DNA from: Collybia mongolica | Taxonomy: Eukaryota; Basidiomycota; Agaricomycetes; Agaricales; Clitocybaceae | DNA: 64,000 nt | Direction: 5' to 3' | NCBI GenBank assembly: GCA_013420905.1 | Contig: JAAXNY010000017.1 | Location: forward strand, 558,001 to 622,000 | In this document: positions 13,477-24,906 of the stretch, piece after piece | Numbering within the stretch: position 1 is the stretch's first letter | How the letters are laid out: the number at the start of each line of letters is the position of its first letter | Notes under the pieces: generated by a model | Seen by the model: only the letters and a program-made list of their open reading frames with translations | What the model was told of the DNA's origin: nothing | Databases searched by the model: none | Position numbers and translations under genes: made by a program

Positions 13477-16400
13477 CCATGAGGGATTCTAGGTTTCATG
13501 AGTTTTTTCGCTGAGAACCAAACTTGGCATTTGCCAGTTCCTCTGTCGGGGCTAAGGACAGGTTTAGATCTCGCCTAGATACGGACCCAGCAAAAGAACA
13601 GTGTATGTCACAGTTTGTCACACTGGTTGTTCCGTAAACTTCAGGGACACATTGGCGTCCCGAGTCCAATTCCCGTGGGCCTTGACCGATGGGGATTGTT
13701 GTTGTGTCGACGATTGTCCAACTGATGCAAGCGCCCATGCTAGGGCACTGAAACTGCGTCAAATTGGCATCAGAAAGGCCGCGACCTCGAGACAGTTGCA
13801 CTGGTTCAAAAAATAAATTCGAGCCGCGAAACGAGCACGTGGCTATGCAACATGTTGCCCTGGTCCTTCCATAGCAAGCTGACACAAACAAAATGTCCGA
13901 GCATTCCCGCTCCGTGCGCACTGGCAAGTTTCTCTCTATGACACGTTAGAAACGCCGAAGTAGCCACTGATGACGCTATTTCTAAACGACTATGTCGACC
14001 GTCCTCGGACGCGTCTCATTTTCAAGGGTCGATCCGGAAATCTCCTCAAACTGTCGAGCTCGCCCGACCATTTTTTTTCACACTTCGGACTCGAGATACA
14101 TTAATTGAAGTCGCCATTTTTCGGCCTAAACAATGCTGAAAACCGGGTTAATATTGGTGGGGCCCTTCGGGGCTATACGATCACTAAATTTCCATGTTTG
14201 GCCCTGAGAAAACATAAATATGTCTATGTTATCTCTGAACACGAGAATGCCATTCAGGCGTTCAGGGTCCAATGACCAAGGTTGTGTCAAACTAGTTGCG
14301 GCATACTTCTATGACCGGTCCGATGTTACTTGCATATTCAACCCCCACTTCCTCGTGCTGGCTTCGGATAGCTTGACCCAACCAGCTCCATCGAAGCTCT
14401 CAATTTGAAAGATCTCGATAATATCCCCAATCCAAATGGTCGAATTCTTTCCGCTTGGTTATCATCAGAGCGGAAAAATTTCCAACAATAAGTATCTCCA
14501 AGTCGCAATATAAGTAAAGAACTCGATATATCATCAATTCTTCACTGATGCAATCACCAGAATGCTACTACTTGGCAGCAGGGTCTAGCCGTGTGACGCC
14601 GCACCATTTCGACATCCCCTCCTTAGTGGCACAGAATTCTCCTTTCGAGGCAACTGATCTGCATCCCTAACCATCGAGGCCCGACACCGGACCCGCTACA
14701 TACATACTCCTCAGCAACCAACAGGCCGAGCGGCTTCGTCGTAGCGCGCCGTGACACCTTATGGGATCATTCTATGCAGGCGGGCAACGCCGTCAAACCT
14801 CTGTCTTTACTTGATTGGGCGGCTCATTCTCATGCCTCCCGCTTGCGACGATTCTAACGTCATAGTCAGAGCTGCCTAGGCCCCACTCCATACTTTCTGG
14901 CGACGCATTCGGAGAATTGTCTCGACATCACCTGTGACATCAAGTCATTTGACGTGCTTTTTTTCGTCCAGTGATACGGTCGCCTGTTGTAACGCGTCAG
15001 GTCCCGCCTTACTATTTCCACGTTGTAGAAATCAATCGTCCCGCTACCGATCATCTTTGGGGAGCTTGAGCGGTTCCCAGATATTGCAAATATCTCGCGA
15101 CCATGCGCCTTGGCTCATCCAAGATAATTCTGCATACCAACTTCGCTCAAGGATCATGTTTCTATCTCTGTCAGAGGCCTAAATAAAGAAAGATACAAGC
15201 CGCGGAAGTTCTCCGGTCTGGACTGGCCCACAAATAGGAAAGTTCATTACAATGTCCTTAATTCCATGGCGCCGATCTTGCTCTCAGAGCCTCTACTTCA
15301 TGTCGTTCTTGACCCTGAGTTGGAATGACGATGCGCAGCTTCAGGCCTCAGGAACGACAAGTACATCACCAGTTGCTGAAGAAAATTCGCATTCAAGATT
15401 GACGTATAGATAACCCCTTAAACGCGCACCTGCCATTGTCTGGAAGGACCTATCTCTGATGTCGGAGATCCGTTTGCTTGCGGATTAGGCTTAGACCAGT
15501 CTCCAATCGGCCTCCAGATATTGATAATGTGCTCCCTTTGGTAAGAGTCGGTCGACGCCTAAGCCAACGGTCGATGAAAGCTGCAGTATTCCTAATCGTC
15601 TTCAGCTTAGAGAGAACGATGGATGTCGCGCCCAGAACGACACTCACTCAGTTGAACCCCCCCTTGTTCTTTCATGTCAATGGAGTAATTATAACCGGGC
15701 CAGGTCACATAGTTCATTCCGCTCCAGACCTTTCCCGCAGATGACTTCTTCAGCGCCAGATAAATGTTCAATACACTCACCCAAACGACGGATGTACAAC
15801 TCATTGGAAACGTGTATGTAACTGTGCCTCTCAAATTGGGATTGCTGTGCAGATGTGCTTCAAACAAGCCACGGTGATCAAAATCAAGGCCCGCCGTTAC
15901 TCACTAAAAACCAATAATACCCCTCGCTGAGGTCTCGGCCTTGCAAGTATTCAGTTGTTGAGCTCGGTGACTCTCAGGGTCGTCCCAATTCTGACAGTAA
16001 TGTCCTCGTCGTACAGAATCAACAGCATTGACAAGGACAGGACCAAGGTCATATGGTCGCGCCATCCCGATCGTAGATGTCTATTAGGATCAGCTGGAGG
16101 GGCAATACATATGGCTCTTGAATACAGAAATAGCGAACGGATCGCAGATTGATCCTGGGATAACGACACGCGAATGTCCGGCATCCCCATCAAGGACTCC
16201 AGAACACGCTTAATTATAACGAAGTAGCTCTGGGCCTGTCTAGTACACCACCTGTCCCTGAATCGTATCGGCCAGATAGAAGCTACAGGAAGCTATGCTG
16301 TGTCCGTGCGAAGTTAAACTTGGGCAGTTGATCGAGGACCTGATAATCGACAAAGGGATCAAAATGATCAGGTTGGGACCCTTCTTCGGCATATCCTTGT

Positions 16401-18782
16401 GTAACGCCGGATTTCAGTACCATGGTCGGATGTTGATGATGTCTTCCGGGTCCATTCATAGGGCTTAGGTCTGCCCGACTTCCCCCTGAAAAAAAACATG
16501 GTATCTTGTTCTTCGTGAGTCCCTGGCCCAGAGCGGCAGCGGGGAACTCACAGGTGCTTCCGCCATTGCGAGCGGAGCGGACGTATCTTCGCTCGGAAAA
16601 TTCTCAATTAAATTAATCGCGGTGCGTACCGATGTTTACATGTGCTCTCCCGACAATTTTAATCGCCCAAGGCTTCTGTCTCGAGTGGAAGCCTGTAGCC
16701 TACGTGAAACTTTGGAAAACAGATAGATCTTCGGCTGAGCTAGGAGCAGGATGAATGGAAACTTTTCCATCCGTCATGTTCGGCCCATTGACCTCCGCGA
16801 GCTTCTCGTCATCATGGTTTCAATCCCAATGCCCAAGCTTTCTTCCAAACTATTTTTATGTCCGTGACGGAGACTTCAAGTCAACCCCGATGACCCGAGG
16901 AGACATGTTGGCTGGCGTGGCAACCCATGACGGTTTGACTTCTACGGACTCTAGGATAGTCAGATGTGTTTGATTGTAGCTGTGTAAAGGCCTCCGCGTC
17001 GGATTCCGAGCCCGTGAAGACTGGCCAGCATGCAACCTTGTGGCAGCCTCGAGCAAGATATTCTTAGGACAGCCTGGATGACCCGAAGATACAATCCGAG
17101 ACGGAAAGTGGACAGTTTAGAGTGAGTACTTAACCCATAGCAAGTCGCAGTAGGTAATATTTCGCAAGGTCAATTTGCCGTGCACACGGCCAGGGCTGGA
17201 CCCATAAGAAAGTATTTTAGACTTCCTTCTCGTCCAACACTGGCATATTTCGTGGTTTTACAAGGTATGACGTACAGGCCAATGTAGCATGTCAGATCAT
17301 TAATCCGGAAAGAAGATGAGTCTTCTAACTTCTTACTGTTCTCACTTCCCTGGCGCAGGCTGAAAATTTTTCCTTGATTCATTAGGGTAGAATAATTAGG
17401 ATCATTTTCTATTCGGAATGCTTCTCGTTCCCAATTCTCGCCTTGGATAATATCGCCTTTCCTGCCCGTAACCTCATGGCAATAGAACCTTAAGAGCCTC
17501 CATCAGCATCAGCTAACCCTGACATCACCGAAATTCGTCATGATGCTCGCTCAGCAAGGAAGGATATATATTTGGGATGAGAAAGATAACTATCAGCTGG
17601 CACCTTATTCGGGACATGATATGAGCGATGGTTCCACACGAGGAGGTGCTGGTGATATGAGCCTCATTGCTCAGATTATATCTCCAAAGTCACAGTGAGC
17701 CTTCAAAGAACACCTCGTGGCTTGAGTCGTGTAGGTGCCCGAATCTGGACGCCTATAATCTTGAGCTGTTGGATGATGATTTCCCAGCATCACTATGAAG
17801 TGATGGCGTTCGCTGCGCAGTGCACTCAGCTTGACATCCTGCAGCTCTGTCGAGAAAAACCCCGAAACCATAGGATCCGCCATGTCTATTGTCAGCCATT
17901 TGCAAATAGTAGCCTCGGCGCCCGACATTTTGAATTTCAGAACGCGCGCCTGATGGATTCGCGCGCGTCGTCAGACCTAAGGAGAACACGAGGCTTTGGG
18001 GGATGGCTCGGCGGCAGTTTCTGTTATCTGGGGTGTGTTTACATCTCGTCCTATATTTTCAGCGTCGGGCAACATCTGTTGGAATCTTCTTTGGAATATC
18101 GGCGGTGTGGGTTTCTAACGCGTATATTGATGACTGCCCCAGATGAAGATCTCGCGCGGGGTGGGGGAAATATCACCGCATATTACGCCGGGGGGTCGTC
18201 ATTAATATCAGCCTTTTGTCTTCGGCATTTTTGGCGGGGGTTGTTGATTTACTGTTGGGAATGGTACTTGGCTTTCGGGTCGGTGGTACGGCGATTTCAA
18301 TCTTCCTTATTATTATATGTTGGTCGAAATTCACAGTACAGAATATAAGCCTGATAAACTGAACAAAGTGTCAATGGGCAGAACCTGTTGACTGCCAGTG
18401 GCGGTGAGGCACCGTCCATAAAGCCACATCCTGCGATCGGAAGCGGAATCCGGATATTGTATTGTTATCACGTGCCGCGTGTTTCATTGTAGGTTGGCCA
18501 CTTTTCTTATTTTTTTCGTTCTGCTCTCAACGACGACGGGCGTTGTGAGTAAACAGTGGGATTCTGGTGTATTTTTGGTGGTTTTCAGTTGGTGAGTGTA
18601 TCTTCGCTTTGTGGCTAGTCCCAGTGCACTGCTTACCCCATGTACAGCACTGTAGACGCGACAATTGCTCATTGCCCAACAATCTACCTCGCCCTTCTTT
18701 GTGTATATTATCTATCCACATTCACCACCCTTTGGTCCAAGGTCACGACAACGACTACCCCAGTGCTTCAATCTGGCTCACC
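13477..18782. other. Gene-poor stretch, no supported gene
   Basis: ORFs of up to about 140 codons occur on both strands before 17.6 kb, without family motifs or joinable exons. An open frame of 217 codons runs at 17695-18348 on plus. It overlaps open frames on minus (17671-17928, 17753-17989), has an irregular Cys/Trp-rich composition, and matches nothing I know, so I do not call it. The last 250 bp should hold the promoter and 5' UTR of the gene starting at 18783. Confidence 0.45.
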
Positions 18783-20477
18783 ATGGACGCAGAGTTCAAT
18801 TTCGAACTCGAATCCGACATTGTGGATCAACACTGTCAAACTGAAACCGAACCAGCGTTTTTATCCGAGGACGACATCCCCTCACGACCGACCAGTCGGC
18901 TTAGCTTCAACCGTACCATGATTGATAGCCCATTGTTCACAGAGGAGGAAACAACTGCGCTTCATATGTCTATTTCGGGTGAGCCTCGATGGCCACGCGG
19001 GTTGCCGCGGACAATGGGGATGACGGATTCGGATAAAACGGACATGGATATCACGACACTTGTTTCCTCGGATGATAGTTTCTTCGACCCTTCGAGCCCA
19101 TCTTCACATCCCAACCTGGTTAAATTCGACGATAATTACCTCGACTCGAATAAGGGCGAAGGCGACATTGATCCAGAAGTGGACTCACTATGTGAAACCT
19201 CTAACAGCCTTAACGATGAAGAAGACGAATACTTTTTTCCATCGTTCCAACAATCCGCTTCCGATTGGACCACTTCTTTCGCCACCCCATCACCAACCGA
19301 CTACAGTTCATGGACGCTGCCGCCTAAATATTCCTGTCTACCTTCACCTCTATCAACATTGTACATTCCTGCGAAACCTTACTCTTTCCGACACACGCCT
19401 CACCGACATGTGTATCGACAACACGGCTACTCACGGCACTCTTTGCTCCATCTCAAATGGTTTTGGGCGAATCGCGAAGATGAGTGGATGGCGCGCACAG
19501 ATCGACTACGGGGTTCCAGGACACATGATAGCCTTTTAATATTCAGAGACGTAGTACCCCCACCTACACTTCGCTATCCCGGTTGTCGTGCATCTGTCCA
19601 ACCCGGCAGTTCCCCATCATCGCAAGAGGATATCCCTCGGCTTCCACCTATGTCAATTCATCCACGGCGGGGAGACATATTGACGTTACGGGATCCATAC
19701 TGCATGCACATTGACAGATTCTTTGTTGGGATGCCCCTCTGGACTATGGGAAAAATGCTGTGGATGTACGATGTACATGTCGCGACTGAGACTCGTAACC
19801 AGATAGCCGCCGACGAATACAGACCGGGATTACTGTATAACGATACCGAAGATGATTACTATGAAGAGCAGAGTGAAGGCGAGTCTATCGAAACGGGGGG
19901 TTCGGTGGATTCCAGCGACGATTCAGATACAACATTGGTCGAAAGTGAAAGTGAAGGCGATCTGTCGAGATGCGTGGATTCAAGTGGCAGTGACATTTGG
20001 GAGCACGATGTGGAGCTTGTCAAGAGTAACCGATTTACCGGTGATGGCAACAGTCCTTCAATACGCATCTACGGATCATCGTCCCTACCTTTCAAGCGCT
20101 CGCGTAATACTGATTCTGTATCAAGCGCTCTTTTGGCGCCTGTCACTCCTCGCCAAACCCAGAACAGCACGTGCTCCAACACGCGTTCACAAAGCTCGGG
20201 CGTGACACGTCCACCATGGATCACCTGCTGGTATCGGCGCTGGGATCTTCTTACAGAACTTGTTCGCAATGAGCCGCTTACGGAACCCCATGATTCCCCC
20301 ACTGCTGCATCATCAAGCAATACAAAACCCTCGAAATTCTACTTCGCTGATGATGAAAGCTGGAGTGACATTTTGGACCTTGACGATGATGACTCTGATG
20401 TGGAAAATGACATGGTCATGCCCAACCCCCTTTACAATAGCGGCTCGAACCGCCAGGCGCAGCGAGCGCAGGTTTAA
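18783..20477 (+). CDS. Acidic, Ser-rich protein of unknown function (564 aa)
   Basis: A single long exon. The frame is open from 18567, but the ATG at 18783 in ACCATGG context is preferred: the upstream 72 codons read as untranslated leader, and the downstream protein begins with a plausible acidic N-terminus (MDAEFNFELESD). The protein is rich in Ser, Asp, Glu and Pro. A central, less disordered block around residues 190-340 is rich in Trp, Tyr and His (HLKWFWANREDEWMAR; HPRRGDILTLRDPYC; RFFVGMPLWTMGKMLWMYD). The C-terminal third returns to acidic low-complexity sequence and ends in a poly-Asp stretch (DILDLDDDDSDVEND). No signal peptide, membrane helix or catalytic motif is evident. The ordered central block suggests a conserved domain in an otherwise disordered regulatory or scaffold protein, but no function can be assigned. 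Length and regular composition make a real gene very likely. Confidence 0.8.
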   Translation: MDAEFNFELESDIVDQHCQTETEPAFLSEDDIPSRPTSRLSFNRTMIDSPLFTEEETTALHMSISGEPRWPRGLPRTMGMTDSDKTDMDITTLVSSDDSFFDPSSPSSHPNLVKFDDNYLDSNKGEGDIDPEVDSLCETSNSLNDEEDEYFFPSFQQSASDWTTSFATPSPTDYSSWTLPPKYSCLPSPLSTLYIPAKPYSFRHTPHRHVYRQHGYSRHSLLHLKWFWANREDEWMARTDRLRGSRTHDSLLIFRDVVPPPTLRYPGCRASVQPGSSPSSQEDIPRLPPMSIHPRRGDILTLRDPYCMHIDRFFVGMPLWTMGKMLWMYDVHVATETRNQIAADEYRPGLLYNDTEDDYYEEQSEGESIETGGSVDSSDDSDTTLVESESEGDLSRCVDSSGSDIWEHDVELVKSNRFTGDGNSPSIRIYGSSSLPFKRSRNTDSVSSALLAPVTPRQTQNSTCSNTRSQSSGVTRPPWITCWYRRWDLLTELVRNEPLTEPHDSPTAASSSNTKPSKFYFADDESWSDILDLDDDDSDVENDMVMPNPLYNSGSNRQAQRAQV

Positions 20478-21495
20478 GGAATTCACTATCATTATTATTT
20501 CGTTCTATACTACCATCATAGGCTTGCAGAACCTCATTCAGTGCAGATATGGACTGTATCACAACACACCGCCGTTCTGGCGCCGCATTATCATTCGCAT
20601 CACGTTGGCAATCTCCATCATGCCTTCTCTTTCACGAGACTGTACCCACCCTAGTATTTTTCTATAGTCCCATAATGCCTCCATTTTCTGGATGCAGCAT
20701 TGTATACATTGATTTGTTGTTACATCATGATAATACTCCCTTTACGTTATTTTTCCGCTTCTTACACTCCACGACTCCACACGCTACCCTTGATCTCGTT
20801 ACCATACGACATGAACAAACCCTCCTCTACCTATCCCTTTCCCGCAAAAACAGTGGCCAAGTGCTGAATTCATGGATTGGATGGTAACTATTTGGCGGGT
20901 CTCGGACCAGGTTGTTTGGGCAGTTGACCTAAATAGACACAGTTTTACATCAGTACATACACCCCGTGCGCTCTCAAAATATCGACGTCGACCTTCACGT
21001 TCATGAAAACTTGCCAAAGCAATCTCCAACGTACTCACGTTCCCATCGAACTATCAAACAAACATCGGAGTATCATAAACGAATTGACTTTTTTTCTAGC
21101 TAGGACCTCAGGCCGCCTTACTCTGAAAATTCCTTCGATGTTCATAACACTCATCTCGAAATAAATGCAGGTTCATCCTGGCGCCTGAATGTCATCGCCA
21201 CTTGCGCGCCGCGCACGTTGCTGGAATCTAGTGTACTTAGGTGGCGTTTGCAAGACCGTCTGAACCAAATATCGACCAGATTGATGGGGCTGCCGCACGA
21301 TTGTAACTGAAATATGAAATTTGGCTCAACGACTGCCGTGCCTCAATGTGTCCAAACACGGGCCTGTCAGGGATGTTCCCTGCTGAACCCTCGAGGCTGT
21401 GTGGTTTAGAAAGCTGCAATTTTGTGACAACGTTCCTTCCTCTTGCCCCCTCTGTCCTGCACTAACAACCCTCGGATCTAGAGAGTCTGTCTTAA
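20478..21495. other. Intergenic region between two plus-strand genes
   Basis: Presumably the 3' UTR of the acidic protein gene and the promoter of the next gene. Short ORFs are present on both strands but none carries a motif. I see no TATA box that stands out and no repeat. Confidence 0.5.
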
Positions 21496-23254
21496 ATGGC
21501 TCCGTCCATCCTTCTTGATAGTGCTAGCCCCGAAATCAAATACTCTGGCGAGCAATGGCAATCGGGGTTCGACCCAGAGGTTCATGGTGGAAGTTTTAAT
21601 ACGTGCAGGACAGACCTAAACATGAGTACCACGGCAAGTGGCCCTCCTACCATGTCGTTGCATTTCACCGGTAAGTGAAAATGGCTCGTCTTATCATGAT
21701 CGACGTCATTGCTTCAACGTTTCGAGTCTAGGGACAGCGATAAATTTCTATGGGCAGCCATCCAAGGGCTTTGCCTTGAATTATACGTTTGATAATTCGC
21801 GTTCGCGAGTAGCCGACACAAACATCACGGAAGATATTTCTGGGAAGGTATGTCAATGCCTACTTATTACATTATCGCTTGAAGTTTAAAAGATCGGTCG
21901 TCACTTGGTCAAGACAGGAATCAAGCTTTGGGGGGTTGAGCAGGTCACAGCGGGTTTCCACAGTATCTCACTAATACCAACCGGAGGCCGGCCCTCATTC
22001 GACTATGCAGTGGTCACGCCGACGACAGGCTCTCCATTGAATGAGAAAATACTCGTCCTCGATGACACCGACCCTCTGATAAAGTATACAGGGAGCTGGA
22101 CATCGCAGTCAGGGAAAAGATTTCCAACCGGGATTCCTTTCGGAGATACGAGTCGTGGGACCACCAAGAAGGGGGATAGTTTTACCCTCGGATTCGTAGG
22201 TAGGTGGACTTTATATGAAAAATACTATGAGGAATCTCACCACGGCTTTCCAGGTGCATCGATATCAGTTTATGGGCTTCTCAACCAGCTGCCTGGCATT
22301 CTATCGTCAACGTATGCAATTGATGGTGGAGCTCCTGTCACATTTACGGCATACAATGGAACGCAAAAGGCGGCTCCTGATGTTTGGGCCCTTTCCCAAA
22401 GATTTTTCTTCAAAGAGGTTATTCCCGGCAACCATAGTTTGACTGTCACGGTAACTGAGATTACGGAATCCCAGGTTCACATACCTTTCCCGCGTTATCT
22501 GGGCCTTGTGCTGATTTTTGAGTTGACAGGTATTCTGGATTGATTATCTCACCTTTGAAGGCACTTCGTCGACATCTTTGACACCGAAGGTGGCCGCGCG
22601 ATCGGGAAACAAGTTTAACGAAAAGATTATCGCGGGCATAGTAGCAGGAGTGATTGCATGTATCATTGTATATTCTCTCTTGCGTGCAAGATACGGGGCA
22701 ACACTTAAAGCCTGGTGGGCTCAGGAACGTTCAGGTAAGTTTACGCTATAGATAAGCTAGAGGATGCGTCTAATTGACTTTGTGAAGTGCGGTCAGACCG
22801 CGAAACATATATCCCCCCTCCAGTCTATGAACCCCTGATGCAACCTACCCCTCTTCATATGCCCTCACACTTTGCGCCTCCTAACTGGGGATACGGTGTA
22901 GGCCCCCTTGTAAACGATCCAGCAAATCCTCACCTACAAAGGGAGATCAACCTTCTTCGGTTGCAGAATGAACAAATACAAAGAGAGGCGGCAGAACGGA
23001 TGCGAAGAGAGACGGAAGGACGCATACAGAGAGAAACGGCGGAACGGACGCGAAGAGAGGCAGGTGAGCGTGCTCAGAGGGAAGTTGTTGAACGAATACG
23101 GCGAGAGGCCGATGAACGGGTACGAGGGGACGCCTCACAGCGAGCACTGCGGGAAGCTGCAGAGCGACCGTCGCCCCATGTGACCGCGCCTGCTTCGGAT
23201 GCAGGACCCGCAGAACCGCCGCCGCCCTACAGTGACTCGCATTATATCCCATGA
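21496..23254 (+). CDS. Single-pass membrane protein: beta-sandwich-like ectodomain plus Arg-rich cytoplasmic tail
   Basis: Six exons join in frame (21496-21670, 21732-21847, 21914-22199, 22254-22474, 22530-22734, 22788-23254) to give about 489 aa. The start of exon 3 is uncertain (21893 is the alternative). The N-terminal part has two similar modules that look like galactose-binding or jelly-roll sandwiches (IKYSGEQWQSG; LIKYTGSWTSQS). A hydrophobic helix follows at about residues 280-302 (IIAGIVAGVIACIIVYSLL). The cytoplasmic region has a Pro-rich linker (YIPPPVYEPLM), a predicted coiled coil of repeated RREA(A/G)ER-type units over about 90 residues, and a Pro-rich tail ending PPPPYSDSHYIP. 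This architecture is common and expanded in Agaricomycetes and its function is unknown; a cell-surface carbohydrate sensor or adhesion role is only inference. There is no clear N-terminal signal peptide, so the start could be incomplete. A decayed partial copy lies 0.5 kb downstream. Confidence 0.8.
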
Positions 23255-23775
23255 TTTCAACTGTTCGACTGTCTGGTGCTGTACGATCTCTCGGTAGATG
23301 TGACCCTTATTTCCTGGAAAAAAATCAATTCGTTGACAATACTTCCTTTACGTTGTCCGAGGCGACACTGTTTTGGCGTTCTGGGCGAATTTAGGACCAA
23401 CGACCTTTGGTTTAAACATACACAACTATACGTCATCCGAGCATCTCGCTCTTTTTCGGAACGATCTTCACGTTCGTAGAATTTGGGGTCATTTATAACC
23501 AAATTTATCGTATTTGACGCACGTTCGTCCGCCGACATTGCAATGAAGTTCAGTTTTGCTTGACAGGATAATTACCATCTTCAAGTTCATTGGAAATAGA
23601 CTGGGATACATAAGGTCCGCAATCGAGTATGATGTAGAGGCTCGTGATAAATAGTTGAATATGAGCCGGTCCGACTCGAATGCTAGTAGCGCAGAAACCA
23701 GCACACCTAGAGTATCGACGTAGGTGATTTCAAGGTGTTGTATTCTTGGATCACTCTTACGACATTCCACGCACA

Positions 23776-24195
23776 GGGACGGCTATTGACTTCGATAGGT
23801 AATCTTCCGAGGGCTTCGCCTTAAATTACACTGTCGAACAATGCACATTCGCGGGCAACCGGTACGAATGTTACGGCAGGCGTTCCTGTGCAGGTATGTC
23901 CTCGTCACAATGACTTCTCTCGCTTGAAGGCCAAGAGCTGATCTATGAAGGCAAGAATTCGGCTCTGGGGTAGAGCGGATCGCGGCAGGAACTCGTTGAC
24001 ATCGACGGGTGGCCGGGTCTCGTTCGACTACAAAGTCACTACGCTGACGACAGGTACACGCCGACAAGAAATTTCCGGCTGTCGACAACGCTGATCCTTT
24101 AATCAGGTATACCACGAGCTGGATTAATCGGGAAGGCTTCCATCGGGTATCGTTTTCGGGAACACAGATCGCGTCACTTCAAAAACGAGGGGAGG
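23776..24195 (+). pseudogene. Decayed partial copy of the upstream membrane-protein gene
   Basis: The segment aligns with exons 2-3 of the gene at 21496-23254. A CAG acceptor leads into GTAIDFDR, matching GTAINFYG, then GFALNYT, a GTATGT donor at the matching place, IRLWGRAD against IKLWGVEQ, and the GRVSFDYKVTTLTTG block against GRPSFDYAVVTPTTG. An in-frame TAA directly follows GTAIDFDR. Frame is lost again after the TTG block, although similarity continues through the TSW and GNTDRVTSKT-like region. No counterpart of exons 4-6 (membrane helix, cytoplasmic tail) follows. It reads as a truncated, dead tandem duplicate. Confidence 0.75.
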
Positions 24196-24583
24196 TGGGT
24201 TGACGCCAAGAGCGTAGATATCGGCCGTGTTTAGGGGAGCCTCAGAGGCAGTCACTGATACCTCTGGTACCCTCCCCTGCTACCGAAGCAGGCTTGCTGG
24301 CACCCCCTTCCAACCACAGCCCTTCGAGGTGCTGACTATACGATGCTCCGTGACTCAGGCTTCTGGCAGGTCCCTATTAATAACTGGGGTGTATTTTTAC
24401 CGTGAACCGGCCAATGGACAGGAATAAGGCTTCTCTCTGGGAATTACAAGTAGCCTAGCAGGCCTATAAACCTTTTCTTTTTACCGTGAGTTCGCCTTCG
24501 TGGTAGGTTCATTGTTAGGTATTTTAGTGGGTTGGTAGAATTCTGGTCTCTGCAAAATGAAAAAGGATGATGCCTAAGAAAAA
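24196..24583. other. Spacer between the pseudogene and the tRNA gene
   Basis: A short open frame at 24227-24427 has no recognisable content. I see nothing else. Confidence 0.5.
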
Positions 24584-24675
24584 TTCCCGCTAGCCGATTT
24601 GAACGACTGACCTCGTCATTGGGTTACTCGCAGAGCAATACTAGTGACGCGCTCTACCAACTGAGCTAAGAGGGA
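24584..24675 (-). tRNA. tRNA-Thr (anticodon AGT) with a 19-nt intron
   Basis: Read on the minus strand, the D arm is GCTC-AGTTGGTA-GAGC, the anticodon stem CGTCA/TGACG, the anticodon AGT in loop CTAGTAA, and the T arm AGTCG-TTCAAAT-CGGCT. Nineteen extra bases sit one base 3' of the anticodon, the canonical position of nuclear tRNA introns. The acceptor stem TCCCTCT/AGCGGGA pairs except for a T-C mismatch at position 5/68, and position 1 is T rather than the usual G. The gene is probably functional but slightly irregular; a tRNA-derived pseudogene is possible. It lies about 100 bp from the 5' target-site duplication of the LINE. Confidence 0.8.
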
Positions 24676-24778
24676 TAATATATAGTGTTATTAGTCAATT
24701 ATATCATATGATAAACCTCGAGATATTCTCATGTGACTGAACGATCACATGAACGAATGTTGTTGAACCCAACGTTGC

Positions 24779-24793
24779 ATCCGCCAAAACCGC
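24779..24793 (+). repeat. Left target-site duplication of the LINE (15 bp)
   Basis: ATCCGCCAAAACCGC is repeated exactly at 31341-31355, directly after the poly(A) run. Matching direct repeats at the 5' end and after the 3' poly(A) are the signature of target-primed reverse transcription. Confidence 0.9.
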
Positions 24794-24906
24794 ATCTCTT
24801 CTTGATCTCTTACCACCACCTGGTAGGAGGTTAGGCACGTAGTAAAGTTGCAAATTGCCATTACTCCCTGGTTGAGCCCACCCGCTCCCACCATTTCTTG
24901 CGCTGC

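Noticed and set aside
16750..17060. Possible acetyltransferase-like start (SIRHVRPIDLREL)
   Set aside because: Resembles the opening of GNAT-type proteins for a dozen residues only; no further motif could be joined by splicing.
17695..18348. 217-codon open frame on plus
   Set aside because: Irregular composition rich in Cys and Trp, overlapped by open frames on minus, no motif, no signal peptide, no start context of note. Likely chance or relic sequence.
18567..18782. Upstream extension of the acidic protein gene
   Set aside because: In frame and open, but rich in Cys, His and Trp, unlike the rest of the protein; the ATG at 18783 has the better context.
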